Below are positions 27,262 to 36,344 of a stretch of DNA of 64,000 nt, in pieces. This DNA comes from Verrucomicrobia subdivision 3 bacterium UBA693 (GTDB taxonomy: Bacteria > Verrucomicrobiota > Verrucomicrobiia > Limisphaerales > UBA8199). The position numbers were made by a program, and so were the translations under genes. The first letter of the stretch is position 1; every line of letters begins with the position of its first letter. Location of the stretch: positions 62,001-126,000 of the forward strand of contig DBMR01000011.1 of assembly GCA_002298785.1 (NCBI GenBank), read 5' to 3'. The notes beneath the pieces are model-generated. The model was given only the letters and a program-made list of their open reading frames with translations. It was not told the DNA's origin and did no database searches.

Positions 27262-29304
27262 ATGAGACTCATGCGCATTTCGCTCGCCGTCTGGGTCGCT
27301 GCCGGACTCTTCCAGCAGGCCTCTGGCGCCCAAAGCATCGCGAGAGTATGGGACGAGGAAAACCTCGCCGCCATCCGCATCGACACCCCAAATCCTCCGG
27401 TACAGGCGCGCAACCTGTTCAGTCTCTCGGTCACGATGTACGATGCCTGGGCGGTTTATGACCCAGTGGCGGTCGGCTACTTGTTTCACGAGAAACACAC
27501 CGCCGCGGATCCGGCGGCCGCCCGGCGCGAAGCCATTAGCTTCGCCGCCTACCGCTTGTTAAAAGAGCGCTACGCCTATTCCCGGAGCGCCTCCAACACG
27601 CTCGCCCTCCTCGACCTGCACCTGGCTGCTTTGGGCTACGATACCAACAATTATTCCCTGGACACCACGACCCCCGCCGGAGTTGGCAACCGGGTCTATA
27701 CCACTCTCTCCGCCTACTTTCTCAACGACGGCGCCCGCCAGGCCAACGCCTACGCTGATTGGCCCACCAACCAGGGCGGATACGTCTCAACCAACCTCGC
27801 GTTGATCACCGGGATTCCCGGTAACACCACCGTCCTGGATGTGAATCGCTGGCAGCCACTGGCCATTACCAATGCGGCCGATCAAAACGGTTTCCCCGCC
27901 AGTCTGATTCAGAAATTCCTGGGCGCGCAGTGGCTCGGGGTCCGGCCGTTTGCCTTGTCCCGCGCCACTGCCGACCGGCCCTGGATCGACCCGGGTCCAC
28001 AGCCGCGACTCAATGGTTCGGGCGACGCCCGGTTCCGGGCCGAAGTGGTGGAGGTGATTCGACGCAGCAGCGAGCTCGATCCGGACGACGGCGTGACGCT
28101 CGACATTTCGCCGGGCGCGTTCGGCAATAACTCCCTCGGCGCCAACAACGGCGCGGGGCACACGATCAATCCCGTGACCGGCCAGCCGTATGCGCCCAAT
28201 ATCGTGAAGCGCGGCGATTTTGCCCGCGTCCTCGCCGAGTTTTGGGCGGATGGCCCAAGCTCGGAGACGCCTCCCGGTCACTGGAACGTTATTGCCAACA
28301 GCGTCGCGGATAATCCCAACACCGTGAAACGAATAGCCGGCGCCGGGCCGATCGTCGATGATTTGGAGTGGGACGTGAAAGTTTACTTCGCCTTGAACGC
28401 CGCCCTGCACGATGCCGCCTGCGCCGCGTGGTCGGTCAAACGCGTTTACGATGGCGGACGGCCCATCGAATGGATCCGCTTCATGGGGCAACGCGGTGAA
28501 TCGACCGACACCAACAGCTATTCCTACAGCACCAACGGACTGCCCCTCGTCACCAACCTCATCGAACTGACCACGGTCGCCTCGACGTCCACCGGCGGGA
28601 GGCACCAGGGTTTGCCCCCGGGCCTGGTGGCCATTTATGCCTGGCCGGGCCAACCCACCAACACCGCGTCCCAACACAGTGGCGCCAAATGGATGTTGCC
28701 TTCGTATTGGTATCCCTACCAAAAAGCCACGTTTGTGACGCCGGCATTCCCGGGCTACATCTCGGGCCACAGCACGTTCAGTCGTTCCGCCGCTGAGGTG
28801 CTGACGGCGATTACCGGTTCGCCCTTTTTCCCCGGGGGCCTGGGCACCTTCACGGCCCCGGCCAATACCTTTCTTAGTTTCGAGCAAGGCCCAAGCCAGA
28901 CTGTCCAGTTGCAGTGGGGCACCTATTATGACGCCGCCGATCAGGCCGGGTTGTCACGCCTTTGGGGTGGCATCCATGTTTCCACCGATGATCTGACCGG
29001 GCGCATTACCGGCTCCCAGGCGGGGCTCGGCGCCTGGACGCTGGCGCGGAAATACTTCGATGGCTCGATCGCGAGCATGCCGGTAGCTCTAACGATCCGC
29101 CCCATGAACGCCAACCAATGCGAGTTGCGATTCAACACTGTCCGCGGCTTCTATTATGGTTTGGAATCGACGCCTGACCTGAGCCAGCCATTTATCGCCG
29201 ACCCCAGCGGGTTGGTTCAGGCCACCGATACGTTCATGGTGAAGACCGATACCGGAATCGGCCCGGGCCGGTTCTTCAGGATCGTCAGTGTTCCCGCCCC
29301 GTAA
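27262..29304 (+). CDS. Vanadium-dependent haloperoxidase / PAP2-like secreted protein
   Basis: 680 residues with a signal peptide (MRLMRISLAVWVAAGLFQQ). It carries the three vanadate/phosphate-binding motifs of the vanadium haloperoxidase-PAP2 superfamily: KRVYDGGRP (Lys393, Arg400), GYISGHSTFSRS (Ser501, Gly502, His503) and SRLWGGIH (Arg566, His572). His572 would ligate vanadate. Such enzymes oxidise halides to hypohalous acids, or in some relatives act as phosphatases; which holds here cannot be told. The N-terminal helical region (LFSLSVTMYDAWAVYDPVAV) is typical of bacterial homologues. The C-terminal ~75 residues look like a divergent form of the shared module (YYGLESTPDLSQPF ... GRFFRIVSVP). 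It lies 80 bases after the Kelch giant on the same strand; a 7-bp GC hairpin (27193-27224) lies between. Confidence 0.85.
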   Translation: MRLMRISLAVWVAAGLFQQASGAQSIARVWDEENLAAIRIDTPNPPVQARNLFSLSVTMYDAWAVYDPVAVGYLFHEKHTAADPAAARREAISFAAYRLLKERYAYSRSASNTLALLDLHLAALGYDTNNYSLDTTTPAGVGNRVYTTLSAYFLNDGARQANAYADWPTNQGGYVSTNLALITGIPGNTTVLDVNRWQPLAITNAADQNGFPASLIQKFLGAQWLGVRPFALSRATADRPWIDPGPQPRLNGSGDARFRAEVVEVIRRSSELDPDDGVTLDISPGAFGNNSLGANNGAGHTINPVTGQPYAPNIVKRGDFARVLAEFWADGPSSETPPGHWNVIANSVADNPNTVKRIAGAGPIVDDLEWDVKVYFALNAALHDAACAAWSVKRVYDGGRPIEWIRFMGQRGESTDTNSYSYSTNGLPLVTNLIELTTVASTSTGGRHQGLPPGLVAIYAWPGQPTNTASQHSGAKWMLPSYWYPYQKATFVTPAFPGYISGHSTFSRSAAEVLTAITGSPFFPGGLGTFTAPANTFLSFEQGPSQTVQLQWGTYYDAADQAGLSRLWGGIHVSTDDLTGRITGSQAGLGAWTLARKYFDGSIASMPVALTIRPMNANQCELRFNTVRGFYYGLESTPDLSQPFIADPSGLVQATDTFMVKTDTGIGPGRFFRIVSVPAP

Positions 29305-29405
29305 AGTCGAAACCACTCGACGCCGTGCCCCGACGCGTAGAGCACTGCCCACAAACCGCGCCGCATTGAAATAGAATTTCGCATGGTGGCACCTTTGCTC
29401 AACGT

Positions 29406-29810
29406 TCATTCACCGGCGCGGCTGGGCGCATCCTGTGAGGGACCGGGTTCGCCGGACCGCTCCTCAGGCAACTGGCCCAAATCGCGCAGGCGATCGTGAT
29501 AACGAATCAGTAACTCGTGAAACCGAAAATCTCCGCGGAACCCCGCCAGAAACTTGCCCAGGCACAAACCACCCATAACGCCGAAACTCGTCCAAACAAC
29601 GGCCAGTGCCAACCCGTACACGAAACCACTTTTTAACTGCTCGGAATCCAGACCCTCTATCTTTCGAATACCAACCACGGTGAAGTAGCCGCATAGACCG
29701 AGAAATACCGCGGCATAAAGGAGCATCCCGAGCCGCATCTTGCCCTGTGCACCCACAATCCGCCGTGATTTCTCAACGAGCTGCGCATCGGACTCTGTGA
29801 TCGGTTGCAT
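29406..29810 (-). CDS. Small membrane protein of unknown function
   Basis: 134 residues. Two hydrophobic helices are clear (MRLGMLLYAAVFLGLCGYFT near residue 25 and GFVYGLALAVVWTSFGVMGG near 62), followed by an amphipathic, charged tail (FHELLIRYHDRLRDLGQLPE) and a Pro/Ser-rich end. I recognise no family. Its start lies 18 bases after the stop of the DUF805 gene, so the two probably form an operon. Confidence 0.7.
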   Translation of the reverse strand: MQPITESDAQLVEKSRRIVGAQGKMRLGMLLYAAVFLGLCGYFTVVGIRKIEGLDSEQLKSGFVYGLALAVVWTSFGVMGGLCLGKFLAGFRGDFRFHELLIRYHDRLRDLGQLPEERSGEPGPSQDAPSRAGE

Positions 29811-29828
29811 GGCGTCTAAGGCGAACGA

Positions 29829-30248
29829 TCACCGATGGCGGCCCCCAATGACACCCGAATTACCAAGAGAGGCGGCGGGGCCGCCATTCGGTGGAGAGCC
29901 TTGTTCGGTGCCACCTCTCGGATCAGGTCCAAACCTGTTCGCTCCCGCTGTCCCTGAAAGGATGCCACACTCGATTAGGTTCCAAGCCCAGCCAAGAAAG
30001 GGAATGAGAGCGATGAGCAGCCACCAACCCGCCTTGTCCCTATCGTGCCATCGCTTGATGGTAATCGCGATCACAGGCCAGATCACAAGAAGATACCAGC
30101 AACCCAGCAGAAGGCCGCCCAACTCGGCACGCGCTTCGATAAACGCTAGCGACCAACTGATGACAAACCCCGGGAGAAACATGTTCAGCCAGTAGGTGCG
30201 ACGGCGGACACGACCCCAAGGGGAAAGATATAACTGAACGACATTCAT
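29829..30248 (-). CDS. DUF805 inner-membrane protein
   Basis: 139 residues. It matches the DUF805 family (relatives of E. coli YhaH/YhaI): an N-terminal GRVRRRTYWLNMF segment, hydrophobic helices, and the diagnostic IKRWHDRDKAGWWLLIALIP segment near residues 63-85. Usual DUF805 proteins are 110-150 residues, so it is complete. After residue ~110 there is a Gly/Pro-rich tail. Function of the family is unknown. First gene of a two-gene leftward unit with the 134-residue membrane protein. Confidence 0.9.
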   Translation of the reverse strand: MNVVQLYLSPWGRVRRRTYWLNMFLPGFVISWSLAFIEARAELGGLLLGCWYLLVIWPVIAITIKRWHDRDKAGWWLLIALIPFLGWAWNLIECGILSGTAGANRFGPDPRGGTEQGSPPNGGPAASLGNSGVIGGRHR

Positions 30249-30867
30249 GGCGTTTTCACCGAACAGCCTCGTTGGGACAAAGAGATAATGCCGAAGCTAC
30301 AATATTGCCTTCCCTTTGTTCTCACGCAGGAAGTTTGTGCCGATGCTGTTTTGCCGTCAATTAAGATTTGGTTGGGTAATTCTAATTGGCACCGCTCACG
30401 CGAGCTTCCAAGCTAGCTTTTGTAGTTACGAACAGGAGGCCGACGCACGCACGGATTCGCCTCCACGCCGCGTGGGTTAACCGCAACCGTCCTCCGCACG
30501 ATGTAAACGGACGCGTACGTCCGCGCTCCGGTTCTTCATTAGCGTCCAATTAGCGAAGATCAGCGGTTAAGCGAACTGGCGCAATGTAGTTTCGGACGCG
30601 CTAGAACACGTCCTACCTCCCGCTTTCTTTCCGAGTATTCAGTGGTCCACCCTCCCCGCCCTGCCGTGGGGATCAACCATGCCTTTTCCGATCAACCCTC
30701 AGGCACACTCACCTCGTCCCCACCTTTTCCTCCTCCGACATAATTTCGGGTTCGGTGGAACACTTCCCCGCACCCGCTCCCAGAGAGCAACCCTCGACCA
30801 CGGCCCGAATTGATGGCTTGGCGTAAGCCTGTGGTCTGGCCATAGTGCTAAGCGGCGAAAGCACCAC
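30249..30867. other. Intergenic region upstream of the two-component system
   Basis: 619 bases, the longest gap in the window. Seen: a short palindrome AAGCTAGCTT (30410-30419), a hairpin GGACG/CGTCC (30509-30522), the doublet ATTAGCGTCCAATTAGCG near 30540, and a C/T-rich tract at about 30700-30800. The reverse translation of that tract (WERVRGSVPP, RRKRWGRGEC) resembles spurious ORFs made by dispersed intergenic repeats of this phylum. I see no credible gene, tRNA or riboswitch. Confidence 0.45.
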
Positions 30868-32373
30868 GTGAGCCGATTGTTCAAACATCCGGGTGAGCTG
30901 CGCTGGTGGAAGGCAATTTGCCGGAGCACCGGCGTGGGGTGCGGTTTGCTGGCCCTGCTCGCCGCGCTCCTCGTTAACACCTCCGCCGCTGATGACCCGG
31001 CCCGGACGGCCCGGACCCTGCAGGATCCGATCGACGCTTACGATAACCCCACCAATTCACTCGGTTCCTGGATTTGGGCCGCCGAGACGTTTGACCGCCA
31101 GGATTGCCAGCTCTGGCGAGCCTTCGAACTGGCGCCCACGGACAAGGTCCTGAAGGCGCGTCTCCTCGTGACGGTGGACAACGAATTTACGCTCTTCCTG
31201 GACGGACGGGAATTGGGCCGCGGCGTCGAGTGGCGCGAGTTGTTCGATTTCGACCTGACCCCACTGATGTCCCCCGGCAAGCACGTGCTGGCGGTCAGAG
31301 CTTTCAACTCATCCCGCGCCGCCGGCATGCTCCTCGGATTGCGCCTCCACCTCGCGGGTGGTCGGATCACCGAGATCCGATCGGATGCATCCTGGCGGAT
31401 CGTCCCCGAGGGGTCCCGGGGCTGGAAGACCCGCACTGAAGCGCCGGATTCCTGGCCGGCGGCGACCATTATCGCGCCCTTCGGAGGGGGGCCGTGGTGG
31501 ACGAACCCGCAGAACATGAACGTCATGCCCACCCTGCAGCCGATCAGAGTCTACTTCTGGCAGACCGGGTGGTTCCAGATCACGTTGTTATCGGTGTGCG
31601 GGCTGGTGATCTTCATCAGCCTGCGGCTGATGGCCCAGGTGGCGTTGCACCAAAAAGAGCGGCAATTGCTCGAGCAGGAGCGGGCGCGCATCGCCCGCGA
31701 TATCCATGACGACATCGGGTCACGCATGACGCAGTTGGTTTTGCAGGGGGAGGTCACGCAAAAGGATTTGCCGGAGGAATCGAAAATGCGGGTGCAACTG
31801 GACCGGATGTGCGAGGAAGCCCGCGGCCTGTTGTCGTCGATGGATGAAATCCTGTGGGCGGTGAATCCGCGGCGGGACACCTTGCGCGATTTTGCCTCCT
31901 ACGTCTGCGGTTATGCCCAGGAATTTTTAAAATCCACCCCCATCCAATGCCTGTTCGAGGTGGACCCGGAGATTTCGTCGATGGCCTTTGACCTGCCGCA
32001 GCGCCGCAGCCTGCTCATGGCCATAAAGGAAGCGCTGAACAATGCCGTCAAACATTCCGGCGCCACCGAGTTGCGCCTGACGATTTACTGGAAGGCCCAG
32101 CGGTTAATCGTGGTGGTCCAGGACAACGGCTCGGGATTCGATATCACGAAGGTGAAGTCCGGCCGGCACGGATTGTCCAATATTACCCAGCGGCTGAGTG
32201 AGCTAGGGGGAAGCTGCCTCGTCACCTCGCAGCCCGGAAAAGGGTGCCGTGTGGAGTTCGGCATCCCCCTGGTAAGCCGACGCCAGGGCACCTGGAGCTG
32301 GATCCGGAACTGGCAGTGGCCAGCGAAGCGGAGCATCTTACCGAAACAACCCACCCCACCCGCCGGCGCTTGA
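30868..32373 (+). CDS. Sensor histidine kinase with extracytoplasmic carbohydrate-binding-like domain
   Basis: 501 residues from a GTG start. A hydrophobic signal/anchor (GCGLLALLAALLVNTSAAD) is followed by a ~155-residue periplasmic domain (about 45-200) patterned like the galactose-binding jelly rolls of GH2/GH78 enzymes: WIWAAETFDRQDCQLWRAFE, then FTLFLDGRELGRGVEW and MSPGKHVLAVRAFNSS. A membrane helix (about 236-255, ITLLSVCGLVIFISLRLM) leads to a HisKA_3 dimerisation domain with the phospho-acceptor His280 in IARDIHDDIGSRM, then a HATPase domain (EALNNAVKHSGA, DNGSGFD, GRHGLSNITQRL). It is a NarX/LiaS-type kinase and probably phosphorylates the response regulator that starts 4 bases after its stop. 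The sensor fold and the adjacent rhamnosidase suggest sensing of a glycan (inference). Confidence 0.9.
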   Translation: MSRLFKHPGELRWWKAICRSTGVGCGLLALLAALLVNTSAADDPARTARTLQDPIDAYDNPTNSLGSWIWAAETFDRQDCQLWRAFELAPTDKVLKARLLVTVDNEFTLFLDGRELGRGVEWRELFDFDLTPLMSPGKHVLAVRAFNSSRAAGMLLGLRLHLAGGRITEIRSDASWRIVPEGSRGWKTRTEAPDSWPAATIIAPFGGGPWWTNPQNMNVMPTLQPIRVYFWQTGWFQITLLSVCGLVIFISLRLMAQVALHQKERQLLEQERARIARDIHDDIGSRMTQLVLQGEVTQKDLPEESKMRVQLDRMCEEARGLLSSMDEILWAVNPRRDTLRDFASYVCGYAQEFLKSTPIQCLFEVDPEISSMAFDLPQRRSLLMAIKEALNNAVKHSGATELRLTIYWKAQRLIVVVQDNGSGFDITKVKSGRHGLSNITQRLSELGGSCLVTSQPGKGCRVEFGIPLVSRRQGTWSWIRNWQWPAKRSILPKQPTPPAGA

Positions 32374-32377
32374 TTTC

Positions 32378-33103
32378 ATGACCTCGCCAAACCCCAAACC
32401 AACCCGATCCACCTCCGGCACTTCCACGGAGCCGGCCCGGAAAAAGCCCCTCAAAGTGGCGCTGGTGGAAGATCAGCCCAAAGTCCGCGAAAGCTGGGCG
32501 CAATTGATCAATTCCTTCCCGGATTTTGTCTGTGTCTGTTCCTGCAAAACCGGCGAGGAAGCGCTGCGCCTCATCCCGGAGGCCCAACCAGACGTGGTGC
32601 TGATGGACATCTTTCTGCCACGCATGTCCGGCATCGAATGCACGGTCCGATTGAAAGCGGTGCTGCCCCACACCCAGATCGTGATTCTCACTGCAATGGA
32701 CGACCAGGAATTGGTGTTCATGGCGCTCGAAGCCGGCGCGGATGGCTACCTGCTCAAACGCACCAAGCCCGCGGACTTGCGGACGGCCTTGCTGGACGTG
32801 TTGGGCGGCGGGGCGCCGATGACCAGCCAGATTGCCCGCCGGGTAATCGAATCTTTTCGGCGCAAAGCCCAAACCCGTGATGAATCGGCCCGCCTTTCCG
32901 TGCGGGAAGAACAGATTCTGCTGCTGCTCTCGCAGGGCTATTCGAACAAGCTGATCGCGAGCAAACTGGAGCTGAGCGTGGACACCGTTTGCAGCCATTT
33001 GAAACACGTCTTTACCAAGCTGCATGTAACCTCGCGCACCGAAGCGGTGGTGCGCTACATGGCCTCGAAGGCGCCGGATCAAAGGCCTGATGTATTGCCT
33101 TGA
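32378..33103 (+). CDS. NarL/FixJ-type response regulator
   Basis: 241 residues. A Ser/Thr/Pro-rich N-terminal tail of ~20 residues precedes a receiver domain: KVALVEDQPKVRESW at the start, the phospho-acceptor Asp77 in VVLMDIFLPRMSG, and conserved Thr and Lys in ILTAMDD and YLLKRTKPADL. The C-terminal LuxR-type HTH covers about residues 170-230 (SVREEQILLLLSQGYSNKLI; VDTVCSHLKHVFTKLHVTSR). Only 4 bases separate it from the kinase gene, so they are co-transcribed. The GH78 gene starts 195 bases further on, in the same direction, and is the most obvious target. Confidence 0.95.
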   Translation: MTSPNPKPTRSTSGTSTEPARKKPLKVALVEDQPKVRESWAQLINSFPDFVCVCSCKTGEEALRLIPEAQPDVVLMDIFLPRMSGIECTVRLKAVLPHTQIVILTAMDDQELVFMALEAGADGYLLKRTKPADLRTALLDVLGGGAPMTSQIARRVIESFRRKAQTRDESARLSVREEQILLLLSQGYSNKLIASKLELSVDTVCSHLKHVFTKLHVTSRTEAVVRYMASKAPDQRPDVLP

Positions 33104-33298
33104 AGCCTGGCCCACCCGAGACGCCGGCCCGGCGCCGAAGACGGATGCACCACCTGTTTCGGTGATGCCCGTTTCACCGGGTCCGGTTATAGACCAGTGG
33201 CCGGGCCCCTGGCTACAATTCCCCGCGCAGAATTCGGGCATAGAATTTGCACCAACGGCAGTGCCTCAAGCCTCTGCCTGTTCAAACCAACAATTTAA

Positions 33299-36241
33299 AT
33301 GAACCGATTAACCAGAGCCCTCGTTATGGGCATCGCGATCCTCGCCGGCGGATGTTCGGCGGCGATCACCACCAGCAACCTCCGTTGCGAATACCTGACC
33401 AACCCTCTCGGAATCGACGCCCCCAACCCGCGCTTAAGCTGGGTCCTGGATTCCAGCCGCCGGGGCGAGCGACAGACGGCGTACCAGGTCCTGGTGGCCT
33501 CCTCCGCAAAACTCCTGGACAAGGACACGGGCGACCTCTGGGACAGCGGCCGTGTAGCTTCTGACGCTTCCGCGCAGGTGGTTTACGCCGGCAAACCGCT
33601 GACGTCCCGCCAGCCGGCTTTCTGGAAAGTGCGGGTCTGGGACGCCGCCGGTAAACCGGCCCGGTGGAGCAAAGTCGCGAAGTGGGAGATGGGCCTGCTG
33701 GCCGCCGCTGACTGGAAAGCCCAGTGGATCATCGTGCCGCCGCCAACCAATGCCGCCGGCGAGACGTTGGTGATTCGACGTGCGATCTACGAAGCGATCG
33801 AAGGCGGCGGAAAAGCCGACGTGACCGCGGCCCTGAGCCGGCATGTCGCCAAGGGCAGCCTTAACGTCACCGTGAATAACCAGACCCTCGGGACCGATCC
33901 GGCGGTGAACAAGGTGAAGCGATTGCGGGTGGAATACGAATTGGGGGGACGTCAGTTGACCAAGGAGATTAACGAAAGCTCGACCCTTGTGCTGCCCGAA
34001 GTTCCGCCCGGGCTGCCGTATCTTCGCAAAGCGTTTGATTTGAACCGCCCCGTGCAACGCGCGGTGCTTTATGCCAGCGCCCTGGGACTCTATGAGGTGG
34101 CCATCAACGGACACCGGGTGGGTGACCATGTGCTGGCGCCCGACTGGACCGACTACCGCAGGCGCGTCCGTTACCAGGCTTATGATGTGACCGCCCTGTT
34201 CAATCGCGGTGCCAATGTGATTTGCGGCCAACTCGCCAACGGATGGTACAGCGGCCACATCGGCAACGGCGCCAACCAGTTCTTCGGCAAGGTGCCCGCG
34301 TTCCTGGCCCAGCTCGAAATCACCCACCCGGATGGCACGACGGAACAGATCGCGACCGACACCTCCTGGACCACGCATCGTGGCCCGACTCTCACCTCCG
34401 ATTTCATGCTGGGCGAGGATTACGATGCACGGCTCGAGGTACGAAATGCCGACAAGCCAGGCCCGGTGGAAGGCCCGTGGGCTCCAGTGGCAGTGCGACA
34501 GGAACCCACTCCGCCACTTGAAGCACAGGTCATGGAACCCGTGCGCGCCATCCGCGAACTCAAACCCAAGTCAGTGTCCGAACCGCGTCCCGGCTTCTGG
34601 GTTTATGACCTGGGCCAAAACATGGTCGGAGTGGTGCGGTTGAAAGTCTCCGCGCCCGCCGGCACCCGGGTGACGCTGCGCCACGCGGAAATGCTCAACG
34701 CCAATGGCACCATTTACACCACCAACCTGCGCGGAGCACCCTCCGTGGACCATTACATCTGCAAAGGCGGAGGCGTTGAAATCTGGCAGCCGCGTTTCAC
34801 GTTCCACGGTTTTCGTTATGTGGAAATCACCGGGCTCAGCGGGAAACCCAGTATTGACCTCGTGACCGGCGTGGTGCTGACCACCGACACCACCCGTGCC
34901 GGCGAGTTCGCCTGTTCCGATCCCCGCATAAATCAACTCCAATCCAACATCGAGTGGGGGCAGCGCGGCAACTACCTGAGCGTGCCCACCGATTGTCCCC
35001 AACGCGATGAGCGCCTCGGCTGGATGGGTGATGCCCAGGTGTTTATTCGCACCGCCACCTACAACGCCGATGTCGCGGCGTTCTTCACCAAATGGCTCGT
35101 GGATGTGGACGACGGCCAATCGCCGGAAGGTTCCTTCAGCGACGTGAATCCGAACACCATGGGTTGCGGCAGCGTTCCCGCCTGGGGCGACGCCGGCGTC
35201 ATTTGTCCCTGGACCATTTACCAGGTGTATAGCGACCAGCGCATTCTGGAACGTCACCTGCCGGCCATGATCAAGTGGATCGAGTATCTGCGCGCGCACA
35301 GCGATGGGCTCATCCGGGTCAAGGATCGCGGCAACGACTACGGCGACTGGCTCTCCATCAACGCCGACACCCCCAAAGACATGCTGGGCACCGCTTACTT
35401 TGCCTACTCGACTCACCTGGTTGCCCGCTCCTGCGCCGCTCTCGGGCGCTCCGCCGAGGCGGCCAAATACGAGCAACTGTTTCAGGACATCAAACAGGCC
35501 TTCAACCAGCGCTTTGTGAGCGCCGATGGGCGCATCAAGGGCAATACTCAAAGCGCGTACGCCATGGCGCTAAAATTCAAATTGCTGCCCGAAGCGCTGC
35601 GGGGTAAAGCCGCGCAATACCTCGAAGACGATATCAAAGCCAAAGGCTGGCACCTATCCACCGGGTTTGTTGGGGTTAGTTACCTGCTGCCGGTCCTCAC
35701 CCAGGCGGGCAAGGCGGACGCCGCTTACCGTTTGTTGCTGCAGGACACCTTCCCGTCGTGGCTGTTCTCGGTGAAACACGGAGCGACCACCATTTGGGAG
35801 CGCTGGGACGGTTGGACCCCGGACAAAGGCTTCCAGGATCCAGGCATGAACTCCTTCAACCATTACTCGCTGGGCTCCTGCGGTGAATACTTGTTCGGCG
35901 GCATTGGCGGCATTCGTCCCGCGTCTCCCGGGTTCAAAACAATCGCGATTGAACCGGTGATCCGGGACGGACTGACCTGGGCCAAAGCCAAGTACACCTC
36001 GATCAATGGCCTCATCGCCACCTCCTGGAAACGCGACGGCGATCAACTGAGCCTGGAGGTCACCATACCGGCGAATACCACCGCCACCGTCCGTATTCCC
36101 GCGCGTGACCTCGCCGGGATCACGGAAAGCGGTAAACCTACAGCGAAGGCCAACGGGGTCAGGGTTTTGGGCCAGGAGAATGGCATAGCGGCCTTTGAAG
36201 TGGGCTCCGGGACCTATAAATTCGTCTCCAAGTTGCCTTAA
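33299..36241 (+). CDS. Alpha-L-rhamnosidase (GH78), probable lipoprotein
   Basis: 980 residues. The signal peptide ends in ILAGGC, compatible with a lipobox (Cys19). Domain order: N-terminal Fn3-like domain (LRCEYLTNPLGIDAPNPRLS), an inserted ~75-residue accessory domain (about 158-233), a jelly-roll domain (ALGLYEVAINGHRVGDHVLA), then the (alpha/alpha)6 barrel. The family motif DCPQRDERLGWMGD supplies Asp565, Glu571, Trp575 and Asp578; a second Glu, 834, lies in TTIWERWDG. These match the residues known from characterised GH78 enzymes, which are inverting. The C-terminal sandwich (ANTTATVRIPARD) is normal. The inserted domain, with LGTDPAVNKVKRLRVEYELG, is also present at a different position in the neighbouring GH78. 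Downstream of the two-component system; convergent with the other GH78. Confidence 0.93.
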   Translation: MNRLTRALVMGIAILAGGCSAAITTSNLRCEYLTNPLGIDAPNPRLSWVLDSSRRGERQTAYQVLVASSAKLLDKDTGDLWDSGRVASDASAQVVYAGKPLTSRQPAFWKVRVWDAAGKPARWSKVAKWEMGLLAAADWKAQWIIVPPPTNAAGETLVIRRAIYEAIEGGGKADVTAALSRHVAKGSLNVTVNNQTLGTDPAVNKVKRLRVEYELGGRQLTKEINESSTLVLPEVPPGLPYLRKAFDLNRPVQRAVLYASALGLYEVAINGHRVGDHVLAPDWTDYRRRVRYQAYDVTALFNRGANVICGQLANGWYSGHIGNGANQFFGKVPAFLAQLEITHPDGTTEQIATDTSWTTHRGPTLTSDFMLGEDYDARLEVRNADKPGPVEGPWAPVAVRQEPTPPLEAQVMEPVRAIRELKPKSVSEPRPGFWVYDLGQNMVGVVRLKVSAPAGTRVTLRHAEMLNANGTIYTTNLRGAPSVDHYICKGGGVEIWQPRFTFHGFRYVEITGLSGKPSIDLVTGVVLTTDTTRAGEFACSDPRINQLQSNIEWGQRGNYLSVPTDCPQRDERLGWMGDAQVFIRTATYNADVAAFFTKWLVDVDDGQSPEGSFSDVNPNTMGCGSVPAWGDAGVICPWTIYQVYSDQRILERHLPAMIKWIEYLRAHSDGLIRVKDRGNDYGDWLSINADTPKDMLGTAYFAYSTHLVARSCAALGRSAEAAKYEQLFQDIKQAFNQRFVSADGRIKGNTQSAYAMALKFKLLPEALRGKAAQYLEDDIKAKGWHLSTGFVGVSYLLPVLTQAGKADAAYRLLLQDTFPSWLFSVKHGATTIWERWDGWTPDKGFQDPGMNSFNHYSLGSCGEYLFGGIGGIRPASPGFKTIAIEPVIRDGLTWAKAKYTSINGLIATSWKRDGDQLSLEVTIPANTTATVRIPARDLAGITESGKPTAKANGVRVLGQENGIAAFEVGSGTYKFVSKLP

Positions 36242-36267
36242 CGGCGACCGGTTCTAATCACTCGCAA

Positions 36268-36301
36268 AGCGCCCGCCCGGTTCTCAAACTCGGCGGGCGT
36301 T
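36268..36301 (+). terminator. Hairpin between convergent GH78 genes
   Basis: CGCCCGCC (36270-36277) pairs with GGCGGGCG (36292-36299), with possible extension by G-T and A-T pairs, and is followed by TGGCTTTTCC. Probably ends the rightward GH78 transcript and perhaps the leftward one. Confidence 0.65.
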
Positions 36302-36344
36302 GGCTTTTCCCATCTGACTTCCCTGTCCCCTCGCGGTCTGGCGC

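Noticed and set aside
30699..30980. 93-codon reverse frame before the histidine kinase
   Set aside because: It overlaps the kinase start, is Arg/Pro-rich and resembles spurious ORFs from intergenic repeats. It is kept only as a note in the intergenic entry.
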